From Pelagibacterium lentulum (GTDB lineage Bacteria > Pseudomonadota > Alphaproteobacteria > Rhizobiales > Devosiaceae): DNA of 64,000 nucleotides. Position numbers and translations under genes: made by a program. Numbering within the stretch: position 1 is the first letter of the stretch; each line of letters begins with the position of its first letter. Shown one piece after another: positions 8,955-18,316 of the stretch. The stretch is from the NCBI RefSeq assembly GCF_003992625.1, contig NZ_RZMW01000040.1, positions 125,656 to 189,655 on the forward strand. The letters run 5' to 3'. Under the pieces are notes generated by a model. The model did not search any database. It was not told the origin of the DNA and was given only the letters and a program-made list of their open reading frames with translations.

Positions 8955-10196
8955 CTAGCGCGCCTCGCGTGCATTTGCCTGCTCAGACCCCACGGCGAGA
9001 AATGCTATTGTCATGAAAATGAGAAAGGTTTTGGGCAACTCGACCATGAATAGCACGTCAGTCAGCCCTCCCGCGAAAATACCGACCAGAATAATTGTGA
9101 CACCATAGGCTCGTGCGGCAAACTGGGGTGCGGTCTTCATATGCCATAAGCCCAATATAGGGGCAGCATAGATCATGATATAAGCGCAAAGACCGAGAAT
9201 ACCCATGCCAAGCGTCATGCTTAATGCCTCGTTATGTATATAACCCCAGCCTTCGCGATCATATCCGGCTTGGCCAAAGGGCGAGAGAAACGGATAGGCT
9301 GCGGTGAGCTGATTATGCCAGCCTTGTCCGAACACGGGCGCATCAAGAAAGGCAGGAAGGAACGCACGATACTGCTCCAGTCGGTAAGCCATAGAAGTAT
9401 CAGCTTGCGTATCTCCCATGACTGCCCGGAACGCCCGATCAAGCCCTGCAACAGCGCGCATGGCATCGGTTTCAAGGCCAAGCGTTATAGCTATTGCCAC
9501 CCCGCCAACAATTGACACGGCAAAGATGCCGATAGCGAGCTGACGCAACTTAACTCTTCCAAACACAACAAAGAGCAAAACCGCTGCAATCGAGAGCATC
9601 AGAAGTGACGGCAGAGAAGCGCGTGTGCCTGTCATTAAGGCAGTGGTAATGCCCAGTACCGGGCCGAGAAGAAATGGCGCGCCGCGCAGATCAGGTCGGA
9701 CAAAAAAACCGCCCATCGCAACAAAGCCAATAGTCAATGCGAGTATTGAGTAGTGGATAGGACTATTTTCAATGCCTGCTGGCCGCCCATCTCCTAGGAT
9801 AAAATACTGAAAAAGCACAACAGCCAGACCAACAAAGCTCCCGGTCAAGGCCATCGTGAACAGCCGGTTCAGCCAAGCGGACTTGTCCAAAGCTTGAAAT
9901 GCAATCATAGCTGGCACGACAAGTAACAGTGGCAGGAAATCAAAAACGTAAAGGAGACTGTCGCCCTGAAGAGCGCGGTAGCCTATTGCAACCAACAGCA
10001 AACCATAGGCGATCAGTTGCAATCGAACTGCTGGATGCATAAGCGCGTTCGAAATGGCGGGCCAAGATTTGGGATTGGCGAGCGTAATGAGCGTCGCTGC
10101 CATCGCGAAATACGCTACATAATTGCCGAGACCGCAGGCAAATATCAAAAGTGATGCGGCTACGAGAAATCCGAGCCAACAGTTTACATTGTTCAA
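8955..10196 (-). CDS. O-antigen ligase/polymerase family membrane protein
   Basis: A 413-residue protein with about eleven hydrophobic helices, starting NVNCWLGFLVAASLLIFACG. The large periplasmic loop near residues 245-300 contains YRAFLPAFLDAPVFGQGWHN and the conserved HNEALSMTLGMGILGLCAYI, where the H-N-x-x-L region is the hallmark of WaaL/Wzy-C proteins. These proteins either ligate undecaprenyl-linked glycan to lipid A-core or polymerise repeat units at the periplasmic face. Sequence alone does not distinguish ligase from polymerase. It is the first gene of a minus-strand run with the GT8 and GT32-like genes. Confidence 0.82.
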   Translation of the reverse strand: MNNVNCWLGFLVAASLLIFACGLGNYVAYFAMAATLITLANPKSWPAISNALMHPAVRLQLIAYGLLLVAIGYRALQGDSLLYVFDFLPLLLVVPAMIAFQALDKSAWLNRLFTMALTGSFVGLAVVLFQYFILGDGRPAGIENSPIHYSILALTIGFVAMGGFFVRPDLRGAPFLLGPVLGITTALMTGTRASLPSLLMLSIAAVLLFVVFGRVKLRQLAIGIFAVSIVGGVAIAITLGLETDAMRAVAGLDRAFRAVMGDTQADTSMAYRLEQYRAFLPAFLDAPVFGQGWHNQLTAAYPFLSPFGQAGYDREGWGYIHNEALSMTLGMGILGLCAYIMIYAAPILGLWHMKTAPQFAARAYGVTIILVGIFAGGLTDVLFMVELPKTFLIFMTIAFLAVGSEQANAREAR

Positions 10197-10872
10197 CAGC
10201 GCCCCGATTCAGCTCACGCCCGGCTTTCCAATGTTTGCCAGTACCCCACTGCAGCCGCGATCGCAAGGCGGCCAGCCAAATTGTGCCGGCAAAACAGGCC
10301 GTTTCAGTTCTTTTCGGAAACGCTTCTCTTGGCCTACTGGCCAGTTGATCAACTCGCAACACAATGATCACCTATGTGCGTTACTTCCGAGCGCGAAGCC
10401 AATGCACGATCACAATACGAGCCGCGCTGCTTTGAGCTTTCGTGAGTTCCATCAAGTGCAAATCGATAAACTCGGCTACTCAGACAGCTCAAAGGACAAC
10501 AAATACGTAGCGCGCACCAGCGACCGAGCAACTTATCAGTCTCTTAGTTGCACGTTCATCAGCTTGGCATATCGAGGATCCAGTAAGCACAATCCCGTTG
10601 TCAACCAGCTTGGCGGCGGGAAAATGTCGCCGGCCTATAACCCGGCGTCGCTCATTATCTAGCCCCCGACCAACTTTCGCGAACCGTGCACATGTTCGCA
10701 ATGGCAAACAAGTGATTAGCACGCTGGATTAACTCTCTCAGCGACGGGCTGCGTACCGGAACTGTACCAGCACTTATGCCAACCAGTGCCGCGCTGTGCC
10801 GAGTTGTGCATAGAACGACGAAAAGCCCGACGCGAGGTCAGGCTGAAAAAGGCTGGTTTTCTGGGCTTTTGA
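10197..10872. other. 676-bp stretch with no supported gene
   Basis: This region separates the O-antigen ligase gene from tRNA-Thr. Open frames exist on both strands (for example 10123-10662 plus), but they show no protein family character and the plus-strand one overlaps the ligase gene in antisense. It must hold the promoter of the minus-strand glycan run. I see no clear hairpin terminator or repeat in it. Confidence 0.5.
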
Positions 10873-10947
10873 TGGTGCTGCCGGAGAGATTTGAACTCTC
10901 GGCCTCTCCCTTACCAAGGGAGTGCTCTACCCCTGAGCTACGGCAGC
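10873..10947 (-). tRNA. tRNA-Thr (anticodon GGT)
   Basis: Read on the minus strand, the 75-nt sequence starts GCTGCCGTAGCTCAGGGGTA and ends with encoded CCA. The acceptor stem GCTGCCG/CGGCAGC pairs perfectly. The anticodon stem CTCCC/GGGAG encloses the loop TTGGTAA, giving anticodon GGT for threonine. The T-loop TTCAAAT is normal. It marks the left edge of the conserved murA-tRNA-Phe block. Confidence 0.96.
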
Positions 10948-11082
10948 ACATAGGCAATATCGGCAGGGCCTGCGAACAGGTGCGCTCCGAATGCGCGCCG
11001 TTACTGCCACAGCGCCGTTATGGACGCAAGGGCAAAAAGCTGCCATTTGAGACACAAATATTATCGGTGTGGTGAATCGGAA

Positions 11083-11265
11083 ATGGCGAACCCGGATCGC
11101 AAACAAATATTGGCCGCAAAGTTGCGGGAAAATCTGCGGCGTCGCAAATCTCAAGCCAAAGCGCGCGCCCAGACCAACGAGGGCGACGCCCCTCAGATAT
11201 CCGATCCGAACGATAAGAAAGATACGCCCGCCATTGACCGCCCTGCCCCAGACAAAAGCGATTGA
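11083..11265 (+). CDS. Small charged hypothetical protein upstream of murA
   Basis: A 60-residue product beginning MANPDRKQILAAKLRENLRR, rich in Lys/Arg in its first half and in Asp/Pro in its second half, and probably disordered or partly helical. The frame is open from 11020, but the ATG at 11083 gives the more natural start. It lies 124 bp before murA on the same strand. Short basic proteins of this type precede murA in related bacteria, as far as I recall. I assign no function. Confidence 0.6.
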   Translation: MANPDRKQILAAKLRENLRRRKSQAKARAQTNEGDAPQISDPNDKKDTPAIDRPAPDKSD

Positions 11266-11389
11266 TCGGTTGAACTGGCACAGTGCCCGATCGGTTGCGC
11301 TTACCCATGCGCTGGGATACCAGAACCCTCTTGTTCATTTTGCCGATGCAATCGCGATATCGGCGCCCACCACTTTCAAGGAGTAGCCC

Positions 11390-12682
11390 ATGGACCGCAT
11401 TCGACTCGTCGGCGGGAACGAACTGAACGGCGAAATCCATATTTCGGGTGCGAAAAACGCTGCCCTGCCCTTGATGATTGCTTCGCTGCTGACCGACGAG
11501 CCGCTGGTCCTGCTCAATGTGCCGCGCCTTGCGGACGTCAAGCAGCTCGAACGCATTCTCGAGAACCACGGTGTGGATATTGCCGTTCACGGACGCCGTC
11601 GCGGCGATGCGGAAATGGGCGGCCAGCGCATCACCTTTACCGCCGGGGATATCGTCGACACCACGGCGCCCTACGAACTCGTTTCCAAAATGCGTGCCAG
11701 TTTCTGGGTCATCGGCCCGCTTCTGGCGCGGGAAGGAACGGCACGGGTTTCCCTGCCTGGCGGTTGTGCGATTGGTACACGACCGGTCGATTTCTATCTC
11801 GATGGCCTGCGCGCTTTAGGCGCCGAAATCGATATTGATGGCGGCTATGTTGTCGCGCGCGCGCTCGGCGGACGGCTCAAAGGTGCGACTGTTACCTTCC
11901 CCAAGGTCTCGGTGGGCGCGACCCATGTCGTGATGATGGCTGCAACCTTGGCCGATGGTGTAACCACAATTGAAAATGCCGCCCGTGAGCCCGAAGTGAG
12001 CAACCTTGCCGAATGCCTCAATGCCATGGGCGCAAAGATTTCCGGCATCGGCACGGATCGCTTGGTAATCGAGGGTGCCGAAAAACTGGGGGGCGCGACC
12101 CATGAGGTGCTGCCCGACCGGATCGAAACCGGCACATATGCCATGGCTGCGGCCATGACCGGAGGCAACGTGTTTTTGCGCGGCGCACGACCGGAATTGC
12201 TGCAGTCGGCCTTGAGCGCTCTGGGCGAAGCCGGAGTGAATGTTTCGCAGGAGGATGGCGGTGTCCGGATTATCCGCAATGGCAACGGATTGCTGCCGGT
12301 CGATGTGGAAACCGATCCTTTCCCCGGTTTTCCGACCGACCTTCAGGCCCAATTCATGGCTCTGATGACACGCTCTGCAGGTGTTTCCAAAATACGCGAA
12401 ACGATTTTTGAGAACCGTTTCATGCATGTGGCCGAACTCGCACGTTTCGGCGCGAATATTCATGTGGATGGCCAGACCGCAACCGTTACCGGCGTGCCCG
12501 AACTCAAGGGCGCACAGGTGATGGCGACCGATTTGCGCGCGTCTGTCTCTCTGGTTATTGCCGGTCTTGCGGCGCAGGGAGAAACGGTAGTCAACCGCAT
12601 TTACCATCTGGATCGCGGGTTCGAGCGTCTCGAAGAAAAGCTCAGCCGGTGCGGCGCCGATATTGAACGGATAACCGGATAA
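11390..12682 (+). CDS. murA: UDP-N-acetylglucosamine 1-carboxyvinyltransferase
   Basis: A 430-residue protein catalysing the first committed step of peptidoglycan synthesis, transfer of enolpyruvate from phosphoenolpyruvate to UDP-GlcNAc in the cytoplasm. It begins [20 protein letters not shown], followed by AKNAALPLM with the conserved Lys-Asn. The catalytic loop [19 protein letters not shown] carries the active-site cysteine near residue 127 (C-A-I-G-x-R-P). A second conserved region reads [15 protein letters not shown], and [13 protein letters not shown] follows. AAGGAG precedes the ATG. It heads the run murA - DUF2948 - hisD - UPF0262/phosphatase - infA - maf - yacG. Confidence 0.97.
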   Translation: MDRIRLVGGNELNGEIHISGAKNAALPLMIASLLTDEPLVLLNVPRLADVKQLERILENHGVDIAVHGRRRGDAEMGGQRITFTAGDIVDTTAPYELVSKMRASFWVIGPLLAREGTARVSLPGGCAIGTRPVDFYLDGLRALGAEIDIDGGYVVARALGGRLKGATVTFPKVSVGATHVVMMAATLADGVTTIENAAREPEVSNLAECLNAMGAKISGIGTDRLVIEGAEKLGGATHEVLPDRIETGTYAMAAAMTGGNVFLRGARPELLQSALSALGEAGVNVSQEDGGVRIIRNGNGLLPVDVETDPFPGFPTDLQAQFMALMTRSAGVSKIRETIFENRFMHVAELARFGANIHVDGQTATVTGVPELKGAQVMATDLRASVSLVIAGLAAQGETVVNRIYHLDRGFERLEEKLSRCGADIERITG

Positions 12683-12802
12683 GGCCAGCCTCTTGCAGCA
12701 CGCATCGACAATGCCCAGATGTGTGGTCAACAGGTGAGGCTTTCCCCGCTTTTTTATTTGCTCTACATGCCTATAAAGAAGCGGCCGTTCAAAATTGGAT
12801 AG

Positions 12803-13237
12803 ATGATGACCGATCTCAAACTACTCGCGCTCGACAGCGAAGACCTTGATGTGCTCTCCGCTCACACACAGGACGCTGTCGTGCGGGTCGGAGATATGGG
12901 CTATGCCAAGGCCGATCGCAGGTTCGTGCTGCTTATGAACCGCTATGCGTGGGAGGCAGGCGACAAGCGCGGACGCGGGCAGCGCAAGCGGGCGGGGCTG
13001 CATTTCAATTTCGTCAATAGCGCCCATGCCGACGGGATCGACCTCAAGGCTCGCGATGGTGTTCTGGAACTTCTTGCAGTGAGATTTGAAGAAGGCGAAG
13101 CTCCATCCGGACAAGTCTTGCTAACCTTTGCAGGCGGTGGCACGGTGCGGCTCGATGTCGAATGTCTCGAAGCTCGCCTTCGTGATCTCGGCGGCACCTG
13201 GGCAGCTAAAGCGCAGCCCAATCACGACCTTGATTGA
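12803..13237 (+). CDS. DUF2948 family protein
   Basis: A 144-residue protein beginning MTDLKLLALDSEDLDVLSAH, followed by DAVVRVGDMGYAKADRRFVL and NRYAWE. These match the DUF2948 family, which in alphaproteobacteria is regularly encoded between murA and hisD. The domain spans the full length, is mainly beta, and ends with VECLEARLRDLGGTWAA. No reaction is known. It starts 120 bp after murA and ends 13 bp before hisD, so it is probably cotranscribed with hisD. Either of two adjacent ATG codons may be used. Confidence 0.85.
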   Translation: MMTDLKLLALDSEDLDVLSAHTQDAVVRVGDMGYAKADRRFVLLMNRYAWEAGDKRGRGQRKRAGLHFNFVNSAHADGIDLKARDGVLELLAVRFEEGEAPSGQVLLTFAGGGTVRLDVECLEARLRDLGGTWAAKAQPNHDLD

Positions 13238-13250
13238 GTAAGATTATTTC

Positions 13251-14543
13251 ATGCCTGTTTTTCTTGGCAGTTCAGATGCCGATTTCGATGCGCGTTTCGA
13301 TGAACTTTTAGGCTCCAAGCGCGAAGCTTCCGTGGAAGTTGGCGATACAGTCGCCCGTATCATTGCCGACGTGCGCGAAAAGGGTGATGCGGCAGTGCTC
13401 GCCCTCACAGAGAAATTCGACGGCCAGTCGCTGACGCCCGAAACGATGCGGTTCTCCGACACGGAGATCGATGCTGCGTATCGCGATGTGCCTGCCGACG
13501 TGCGCTCTGCGCTTGAGTTGGCGCATGAGCGGATTACCGCGCATCATGAAAAGCAGTTGCCAAACGATCATATCTATCAGGATCATCTCGGCGTTACGCT
13601 GGGCACCCGCTGGACGGCAATCGAGGCTGTTGGCCTTTATGTTCCCGGCGGGCTGGCGTCCTACCCATCTTCCGTATTGATGAATGCGGTGCCGGCCAAG
13701 GTCGCTGGCGTTGATCGGCTTGCCATGGTGGTTCCTACCCCCAAAGGCGTGGTCAATCCCGCCATTCTGGCGGCAGCAAGAATTGCGGGTGTTACGGAGA
13801 TATATCGTATTGGCGGCGCCCAGGCGGTCGCAGCGCTTGCCTATGGCACCGAGACGATTGCTCCTGTCTATAAAATCGTTGGCCCTGGAAACGCCTATGT
13901 CGCGACCGCCAAGCGGCAGGTTTTCGGCAAAGTCGGTATCGACATGATCGCAGGGCCGTCCGAAGTGCTTGTGATTGCCGACGATTCGGCCAATCCCACG
14001 TGGGTGGCTGCCGATCTTATTGCTCAGGCCGAGCACGGCGCCGGGGCACAATCGATTCTGATGACGACAAGCCAAAAGCTAGCCGATGCTGTGGTTGCCG
14101 AAGTCGAACGGCAGATCGCCACCTTGCGCGCACCGGAAAATGCGCGGCAGGGCTGGGACGATTTCGGCGCGGTTATTGTCATCGATACGCTGGATCATGC
14201 CGTCAAGCTGGCCAACCGCATCGCATCGGAACACGTTGAACTGGCGCTCGACGATCCACACCCAATGATACCGCGCATCCGCAATGCTGGCGCGATTTTC
14301 GTCGGACACCATACGCCAGAAGCGATCGGGGACTATGTGGGTGGCTCAAATCACGTGCTGCCGACCGCCCGTTCGGCGCGATTTGCATCGGGATTGGGGG
14401 TGCTCGATTTCGTCAAGCGCACATCGATCCTGCAATGCCCTCCCGACGCGCTTTCAGAGCTTGCCAAAGCAACGGTCTCTCTGGCGGAGTCCGAGGGGCT
14501 TGAGGGGCATGGACGGTCGGTTTCCATCCGGCTGAACCGGTAG
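13251..14543 (+). CDS. hisD: Histidinol dehydrogenase
   Basis: A 430-residue zinc enzyme that oxidises L-histidinol to L-histidine in two NAD+-dependent steps, the end of histidine biosynthesis. Visible motifs are VGLYVPGGLASYPSSVLMNA, KIVGPGNAYVATAKRQVFG, GIDMIAGPSEVLVIAD, the zinc-binding LIAQAEHGAGAQSILMT (Gln and His ligands), and EAIGDYVGGSNHVLPT with the catalytic region. The length is typical. It lies in the conserved murA-infA gene run, directly after DUF2948 and 6 bp before the UPF0262-phosphatase fusion gene. Confidence 0.97.
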   Translation: MPVFLGSSDADFDARFDELLGSKREASVEVGDTVARIIADVREKGDAAVLALTEKFDGQSLTPETMRFSDTEIDAAYRDVPADVRSALELAHERITAHHEKQLPNDHIYQDHLGVTLGTRWTAIEAVGLYVPGGLASYPSSVLMNAVPAKVAGVDRLAMVVPTPKGVVNPAILAAARIAGVTEIYRIGGAQAVAALAYGTETIAPVYKIVGPGNAYVATAKRQVFGKVGIDMIAGPSEVLVIADDSANPTWVAADLIAQAEHGAGAQSILMTTSQKLADAVVAEVERQIATLRAPENARQGWDDFGAVIVIDTLDHAVKLANRIASEHVELALDDPHPMIPRIRNAGAIFVGHHTPEAIGDYVGGSNHVLPTARSARFASGLGVLDFVKRTSILQCPPDALSELAKATVSLAESEGLEGHGRSVSIRLNR

Positions 14544-14549
14544 TCGATT

Positions 14550-15512
14550 GTGATGAACAAACGACCTTTCGATCCCCGGACCGACAAGATCGTCACCGTC
14601 ACGCTCGACCCCAATACCATCACTTCGGTGGACCCCGATGAAGTGCATGAATGGCGCGTTGCGAGCTACGACCTTATCGATTCCAACACCTTCTATCCGG
14701 CGAGGGTAAGTGCCAGTGGACCTTACGCGCTGCACCTTTCGATCATTGCGAACCATATCGTACTCGACGTTCGCGATCCCGAGACGTTTCGCCCCATCGC
14801 CGCGCATTACCTGTCTTTGACCCCATTCCGTAGCCTGATCCGGGACTATTTCCGGGTACGCGAAAGCTATTACCAGGCGATCCGATCGGCTTCGACATAC
14901 CAGATCGAGGCTGTCGATATGGGCCGACGCGGGCTACATAATCAGGCGGCGCAATTGCTGATAGAACGGCTGGAAAACAAGTTGGTCATGGACCTTGAGA
15001 CCGCGCGCAGGCTTTTCACGCTGATCTGCGCGGTTCAGCCCTATGCAGCGCGGATACCGGAAACCGAAAGCGAATTGCCAACCGTGCTTTTTGTCTGCTC
15101 TATGAATTCTGTACGCTCACCCATCGCAGCGGCGCTGGCGCGCAAACGTTTTCCCGGTCAGCTTGTTGCCCGTTCTGCCGGTGTTCGATCAGGCAAAGCC
15201 GATCATTTCGTCCACCAGGTTATGGAAGAAGTCGGCGTCGATATGTCGGTTCACACTCCCCATACGATGGACGAGCTGATGGCGTCGAAATTCGACCTGA
15301 TCATAACATTGGCTCCCGATGCGGAGAAAGCTGTCAATGAACGAGGCCTTGAGGCCGACGCAATAATCCACTGGCAGGTCAACGACCCATCGGAAAATGA
15401 AGGCACGCGCGAGAGCATGCTATCGGCCTATCGGGAACTGCGTGACGATCTCGATATACGCCTACGCAACAGTCTGCCAAAATTTATAGGACAAAGCGAC
15501 GCGAGAGCATGA
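14550..15512 (+). CDS. UPF0262 - low-molecular-weight phosphatase fusion protein
   Basis: A 320-residue protein with two parts. Residues 1 to about 165 match UPF0262 (ITSVDPDEVHEWRVASYDLI, YALHLSIIANHIVLDVRDPE, RRGLHNQAAQLLIERLENKL). Residues from about 175 match the low-molecular-weight protein tyrosine phosphatase/arsenate reductase fold. The latter has the P-loop VLFVCSMNSVRSPIAAALAR (C-x5-R-S) and ends with WQVNDPSENEGTRES, which supplies the aspartate-containing loop. In other Hyphomicrobiales these are, to my knowledge, two neighbouring genes. There is no stop or start signal between them here. The substrate is unknown; phosphotyrosine and arsenate are both possible. Confidence 0.85.
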   Translation: MMNKRPFDPRTDKIVTVTLDPNTITSVDPDEVHEWRVASYDLIDSNTFYPARVSASGPYALHLSIIANHIVLDVRDPETFRPIAAHYLSLTPFRSLIRDYFRVRESYYQAIRSASTYQIEAVDMGRRGLHNQAAQLLIERLENKLVMDLETARRLFTLICAVQPYAARIPETESELPTVLFVCSMNSVRSPIAAALARKRFPGQLVARSAGVRSGKADHFVHQVMEEVGVDMSVHTPHTMDELMASKFDLIITLAPDAEKAVNERGLEADAIIHWQVNDPSENEGTRESMLSAYRELRDDLDIRLRNSLPKFIGQSDARA

Positions 15513-15743
15513 CTTTCACCCCCGTGGCGCTGGAATCGCACTCCAGGTTTTCGTTTGGCCGTGAGATCGACCCGGAAAGTTTGCAACTTTTGCCTCATCG
15601 TCACTGCAAGGCAAATTGAAGCCCTTTCATTTCCGATAAATCCGGTTTAGTTTGCGCGCCAATTCGCCGAGCGAAAGTTTTATCGCGTTACATGCAAAGG
15701 TGGGCAGCCGCTTTTGCCTGTATTGCTATTGTCAGGAGAAAGA

Positions 15744-15962
15744 ATGGCAAAGGAAGAAGTTCTCGAGTTCCCGGGCGTTGTGGTTGAATTGCTTCCCAAT
15801 GCGACATTTCGCGTGAAGCTGGAAAATGACCATGAGATTATCGCCCACACCGCCGGACGTATGCGCAAAAATCGCATTCGTGTTCTGGCCGGTGATAAGG
15901 TTCTTGTTGAAATGACGCCCTATGATCTGACCAAGGGCCGCATCACCTATCGCTTCAAATAG
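15744..15962 (+). CDS. infA: Translation initiation factor IF-1
   Basis: A 72-residue S1/OB-fold protein that binds the 30S ribosomal A site during initiation. It begins [20 protein letters not shown], then carries [32 protein letters not shown] and [16 protein letters not shown], an unmistakable IF-1. The frame is open from 15714, but AGGAG at the right distance and the canonical MAKEE start fix the ATG at 15744. The 231-bp gap upstream probably contains its own promoter. maf follows 35 bp later. Confidence 0.98.
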   Translation: MAKEEVLEFPGVVVELLPNATFRVKLENDHEIIAHTAGRMRKNRIRVLAGDKVLVEMTPYDLTKGRITYRFK

Positions 15963-15997
15963 CGCGTATCTGCGCCGCTTGACTGGAAGTTAGCCCC

Positions 15998-16636
15998 TTG
16001 TCCCGACGCCCCGAGCTCATTCTCGCCTCGGCCTCTCCACGCCGCCTCGCGCTGCTCAATCAGATTGGGATCGACCCTGAGCACCTGATTCCCGGACATG
16101 TCGATGAAACACCCGAGCGCGGTGAATTGCCTCGCCGGCTCGCACAAAGACTTGCCCACGCAAAGGCTGTCGAAGTTCACCGGAAAGCCAAGCAATCCGG
16201 CCTGGCTGAAAACGCTCTGGTTCTGGCGGCCGATACGGTCGTGGCGGTCGGACGGCGTATCTTGCCAAAAGCCGAAACAATGGATGAAGCGGCCGCGTGC
16301 ATGAGACTGCTCTCGGGGCGCTCGCACCGGGTTTTCACCGGCATGTGCCTGATTTCAAGTTCAGGGCAGGCAAAGCACAGGCTCGTCGATACGCGCATCC
16401 GGTTCAAAAGGTTGTCTGCGAAAGAAATTGAGGCCTACCTCGCCAGCTGGGAATGGAACGGCAAGGCGGGAGGCTATGCGATCCAGGGCATTGCCGGCTC
16501 ATTTGTGGTCAAAATGAGTGGCTCGTACCATGCCGTTGTCGGCTTGCCGCTGTTTGAAACCGTCAACCTTCTGGCATCGGAAGGCTATCCCGTGCATTTT
16601 AACTGGCTCAACCCGGCAAACCTTTCGGGGGTTTGA
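15998..16636 (+). CDS. maf: Maf-family nucleotide pyrophosphatase
   Basis: A 212-residue protein starting at a TTG codon, reading [20 protein letters not shown], the diagnostic SASPRR motif of Maf. The second motif [20 protein letters not shown] contains the catalytic AADTVV. The [12 protein letters not shown]-type region and [16 protein letters not shown] follow. Maf proteins hydrolyse non-canonical or unwanted dTTP/UTP/CTP-type nucleotides to monophosphates. No ATG is available in a sensible place, and homologues begin at this point, so TTG is accepted as the start. yacG begins 3 bp after its stop. Confidence 0.93.
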   Translation: MSRRPELILASASPRRLALLNQIGIDPEHLIPGHVDETPERGELPRRLAQRLAHAKAVEVHRKAKQSGLAENALVLAADTVVAVGRRILPKAETMDEAAACMRLLSGRSHRVFTGMCLISSSGQAKHRLVDTRIRFKRLSAKEIEAYLASWEWNGKAGGYAIQGIAGSFVVKMSGSYHAVVGLPLFETVNLLASEGYPVHFNWLNPANLSGV

Positions 16637-16639
16637 CCC

Positions 16640-16855
16640 ATGAGCAACAACGTGACCCGGCTACGCCAGCCCAAGCCCTGTCCGATCTGCAACAAGCAGT
16701 CGGTGCAGGTCTATCATCCATTCTGTTCTGCCCGCTGTGCCGATGTGGATCTCAACCGCTGGCTCAATGGCTCCTATGTGGTTCCCGGCAAGCCAAGCGA
16801 AGAAAACGGGAATGAGCAGCACGCCTACGGCGAGGATGAGGACGATAATATCTGA
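16640..16855 (+). CDS. yacG: DNA gyrase inhibitor YacG
   Basis: A 71-residue zinc protein: CPICNK and, after HPFCSARCADVDLNRWLNGS, the second cysteine pair (C-x2-C ... C-x3-C). This is the YacG pattern including the invariant DLxxWL. YacG in Escherichia coli binds GyrB and inhibits gyrase. The acidic tail (EDEDDNI) is typical. It is translated almost directly after maf, with which it commonly forms an operon, and it is the last gene before tRNA-Phe. Confidence 0.93.
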   Translation: MSNNVTRLRQPKPCPICNKQSVQVYHPFCSARCADVDLNRWLNGSYVVPGKPSEENGNEQHAYGEDEDDNI

Positions 16856-17006
16856 TTGCGCCCATTGCATCTTTTGCACAGGATAACCGTTTCCTTACAA
16901 AAACTGCGCCAAGGCTCAAATTTTGCGCCTAAGGGTGCTGGACAGCGCAGAAGCGACGCCCTATAAACCGGCCACCAACATGGAACGCGATGCGTTTCAA
17001 ACGGAT

Positions 17007-17082
17007 GCCCAGATAGCTCAGTTGGTAGAGCAGCGGATTGAAAATCCGCGTGTCGCTGGTTCGATTCCGGCTCTGGGCACCA
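17007..17082 (+). tRNA. tRNA-Phe (anticodon GAA)
   Basis: A 76-nt sequence beginning GCCCAGATAGCTCAGTTGGT and ending CTGGGCACCA. The acceptor stem GCCCAGA/TCTGGGC is complete and CCA is encoded. The anticodon arm GCGGATTGAAAATCCGC has loop TTGAAAA, giving GAA for phenylalanine. A decayed DUF4102-type integrase starts 162 bp after its 3' end, so this tRNA was probably the attachment site of the island to the right. Confidence 0.97.
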
Positions 17083-17244
17083 TTCCCTTTTCCCAAGGCA
17101 TCTTATGGCGCCCCATAAGGCGAGAGAAATCAACACGTTAGCCGGAATTTTCCGCCCGTGTAGTTCCGCCCTATCTTATTGCAACGCAGCGATTTTTGGG
17201 TAACGATTTTCCTGTACCCGCGCCTTTCGGGAGGATCGTTACCC

Positions 17245-18248
17245 ATGCCGCTCTCCGATATCGCCTGCAAAAGGGCTAAGCCCAAGGACAAGCCCTATCG
17301 CCTCTCGGATGGCGACGGGCTTTATCTCCGCGTCCAGACAAACGGCTCGAAACTCTGGCAATTGCGCTACCTTTATCTGGACAAGGAGAATATCCTCTCC
17401 TTCGGACAGTACCCGCTGGTGTCGCTTCTCGGCGCGCGGGGGAAGCGCGACGAGGCCAAGAAGCTGTTGATCGCCGGCATCGACCCCGCCGCCAGACGCA
17501 AGCAGGAGAAGATCACCGCCATCACCGAGGCGCGCGGCGCCTGCGCGGCGTGATCGGTGGCGTCTTCCGGTTGGCGATCGCCACCCTGCGGGCGGAGACC
17601 GACCCGCCCCTGCCTCTCCGGAGTGCGCTGCTGCCGCCAAAGGTCACGGGCCGCGCCGCGATCGTCGACGAGCGGAAATTCGGCCGACTGCTTGTGGTGA
17701 TCGATGAGTATGACGGCTGGCCGACGATCAAGGCCGCTCTCCAGTTCCTCGCCCTCACCTGCGTCCGCCCCGGCGAGGTCCGCGGCACGACCCGCGACGA
17801 GTTCGACGTCAAAAAGGCCGTCTGGCATATCCCGGCCGAGCGCATGAAGATGCGGGTACCGCACGATGTGCCACTTTCCAAGCAGGCGCTCCGCGTTCTC
17901 GGAGAGGTCTGGCCGCTTTCCGAACACGGCTGCCTGGTCTTCTCCTCGATCCGTTCGACCAGGCGCCCCATCTCCGAGAACGCCATGAACGCCGCGTTGC
18001 GGCGCATGGGCTACGGCAAGGACGAGGTGACGGCCCACGGCTTCCGGGTGACCGCCAGCACCATCCTCAATCAGCGCGGCTATAAGCCTGACGTGATGGA
18101 GGCGGTCCTAGCGCGTCAGGACAGAAATGCCATCCGGCGGACCTATAACCGCGCCACCTATTTCGACCAGCGGGTGGTGCTGATGCAGGAATGGGCGGGT
18201 TTGCTGGACGGGTTGAAGGCAAGCTGCTCAGAAAGAACGCAGGCATAG
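17245..18248 (+). pseudogene. Decayed tyrosine-recombinase integrase (tRNA-type, DUF4102)
   Basis: The N-terminal frame (17245-17553) is a DUF4102 arm-binding domain: MPLSDIACKRAKPKDKPYRL, LSDGDGLYLRVQ, LWQLRYLYLDKENILSFGQY. The catalytic frame resumes near 17550 and contains LTCVRPGEVRG (catalytic Arg I), VTAHGFRVTASTILN (H-x-x-R) and RTYNRATYF (Tyr nucleophile). Between them most of the core-binding domain (about 80-100 residues in intact relatives) is missing and the frame is shifted. In the later HxxN-type motif, LARQDRNAIRR has Arg where His is usual. The protein cannot be made intact, so the associated island is probably immobile. Confidence 0.85.
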
Positions 18249-18316
18249 GCTGGCCTCGTGCAGTTCCGCGCAACCAGGGCCCACCTGCGAACACCGACCA
18301 GGTTCGATTGACTCGA

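Noticed and set aside
10123-10662. A 179-codon plus-strand open frame after the O-antigen ligase gene
   Set aside because: It begins antisense inside the ligase gene and has no family character; treated as chance.
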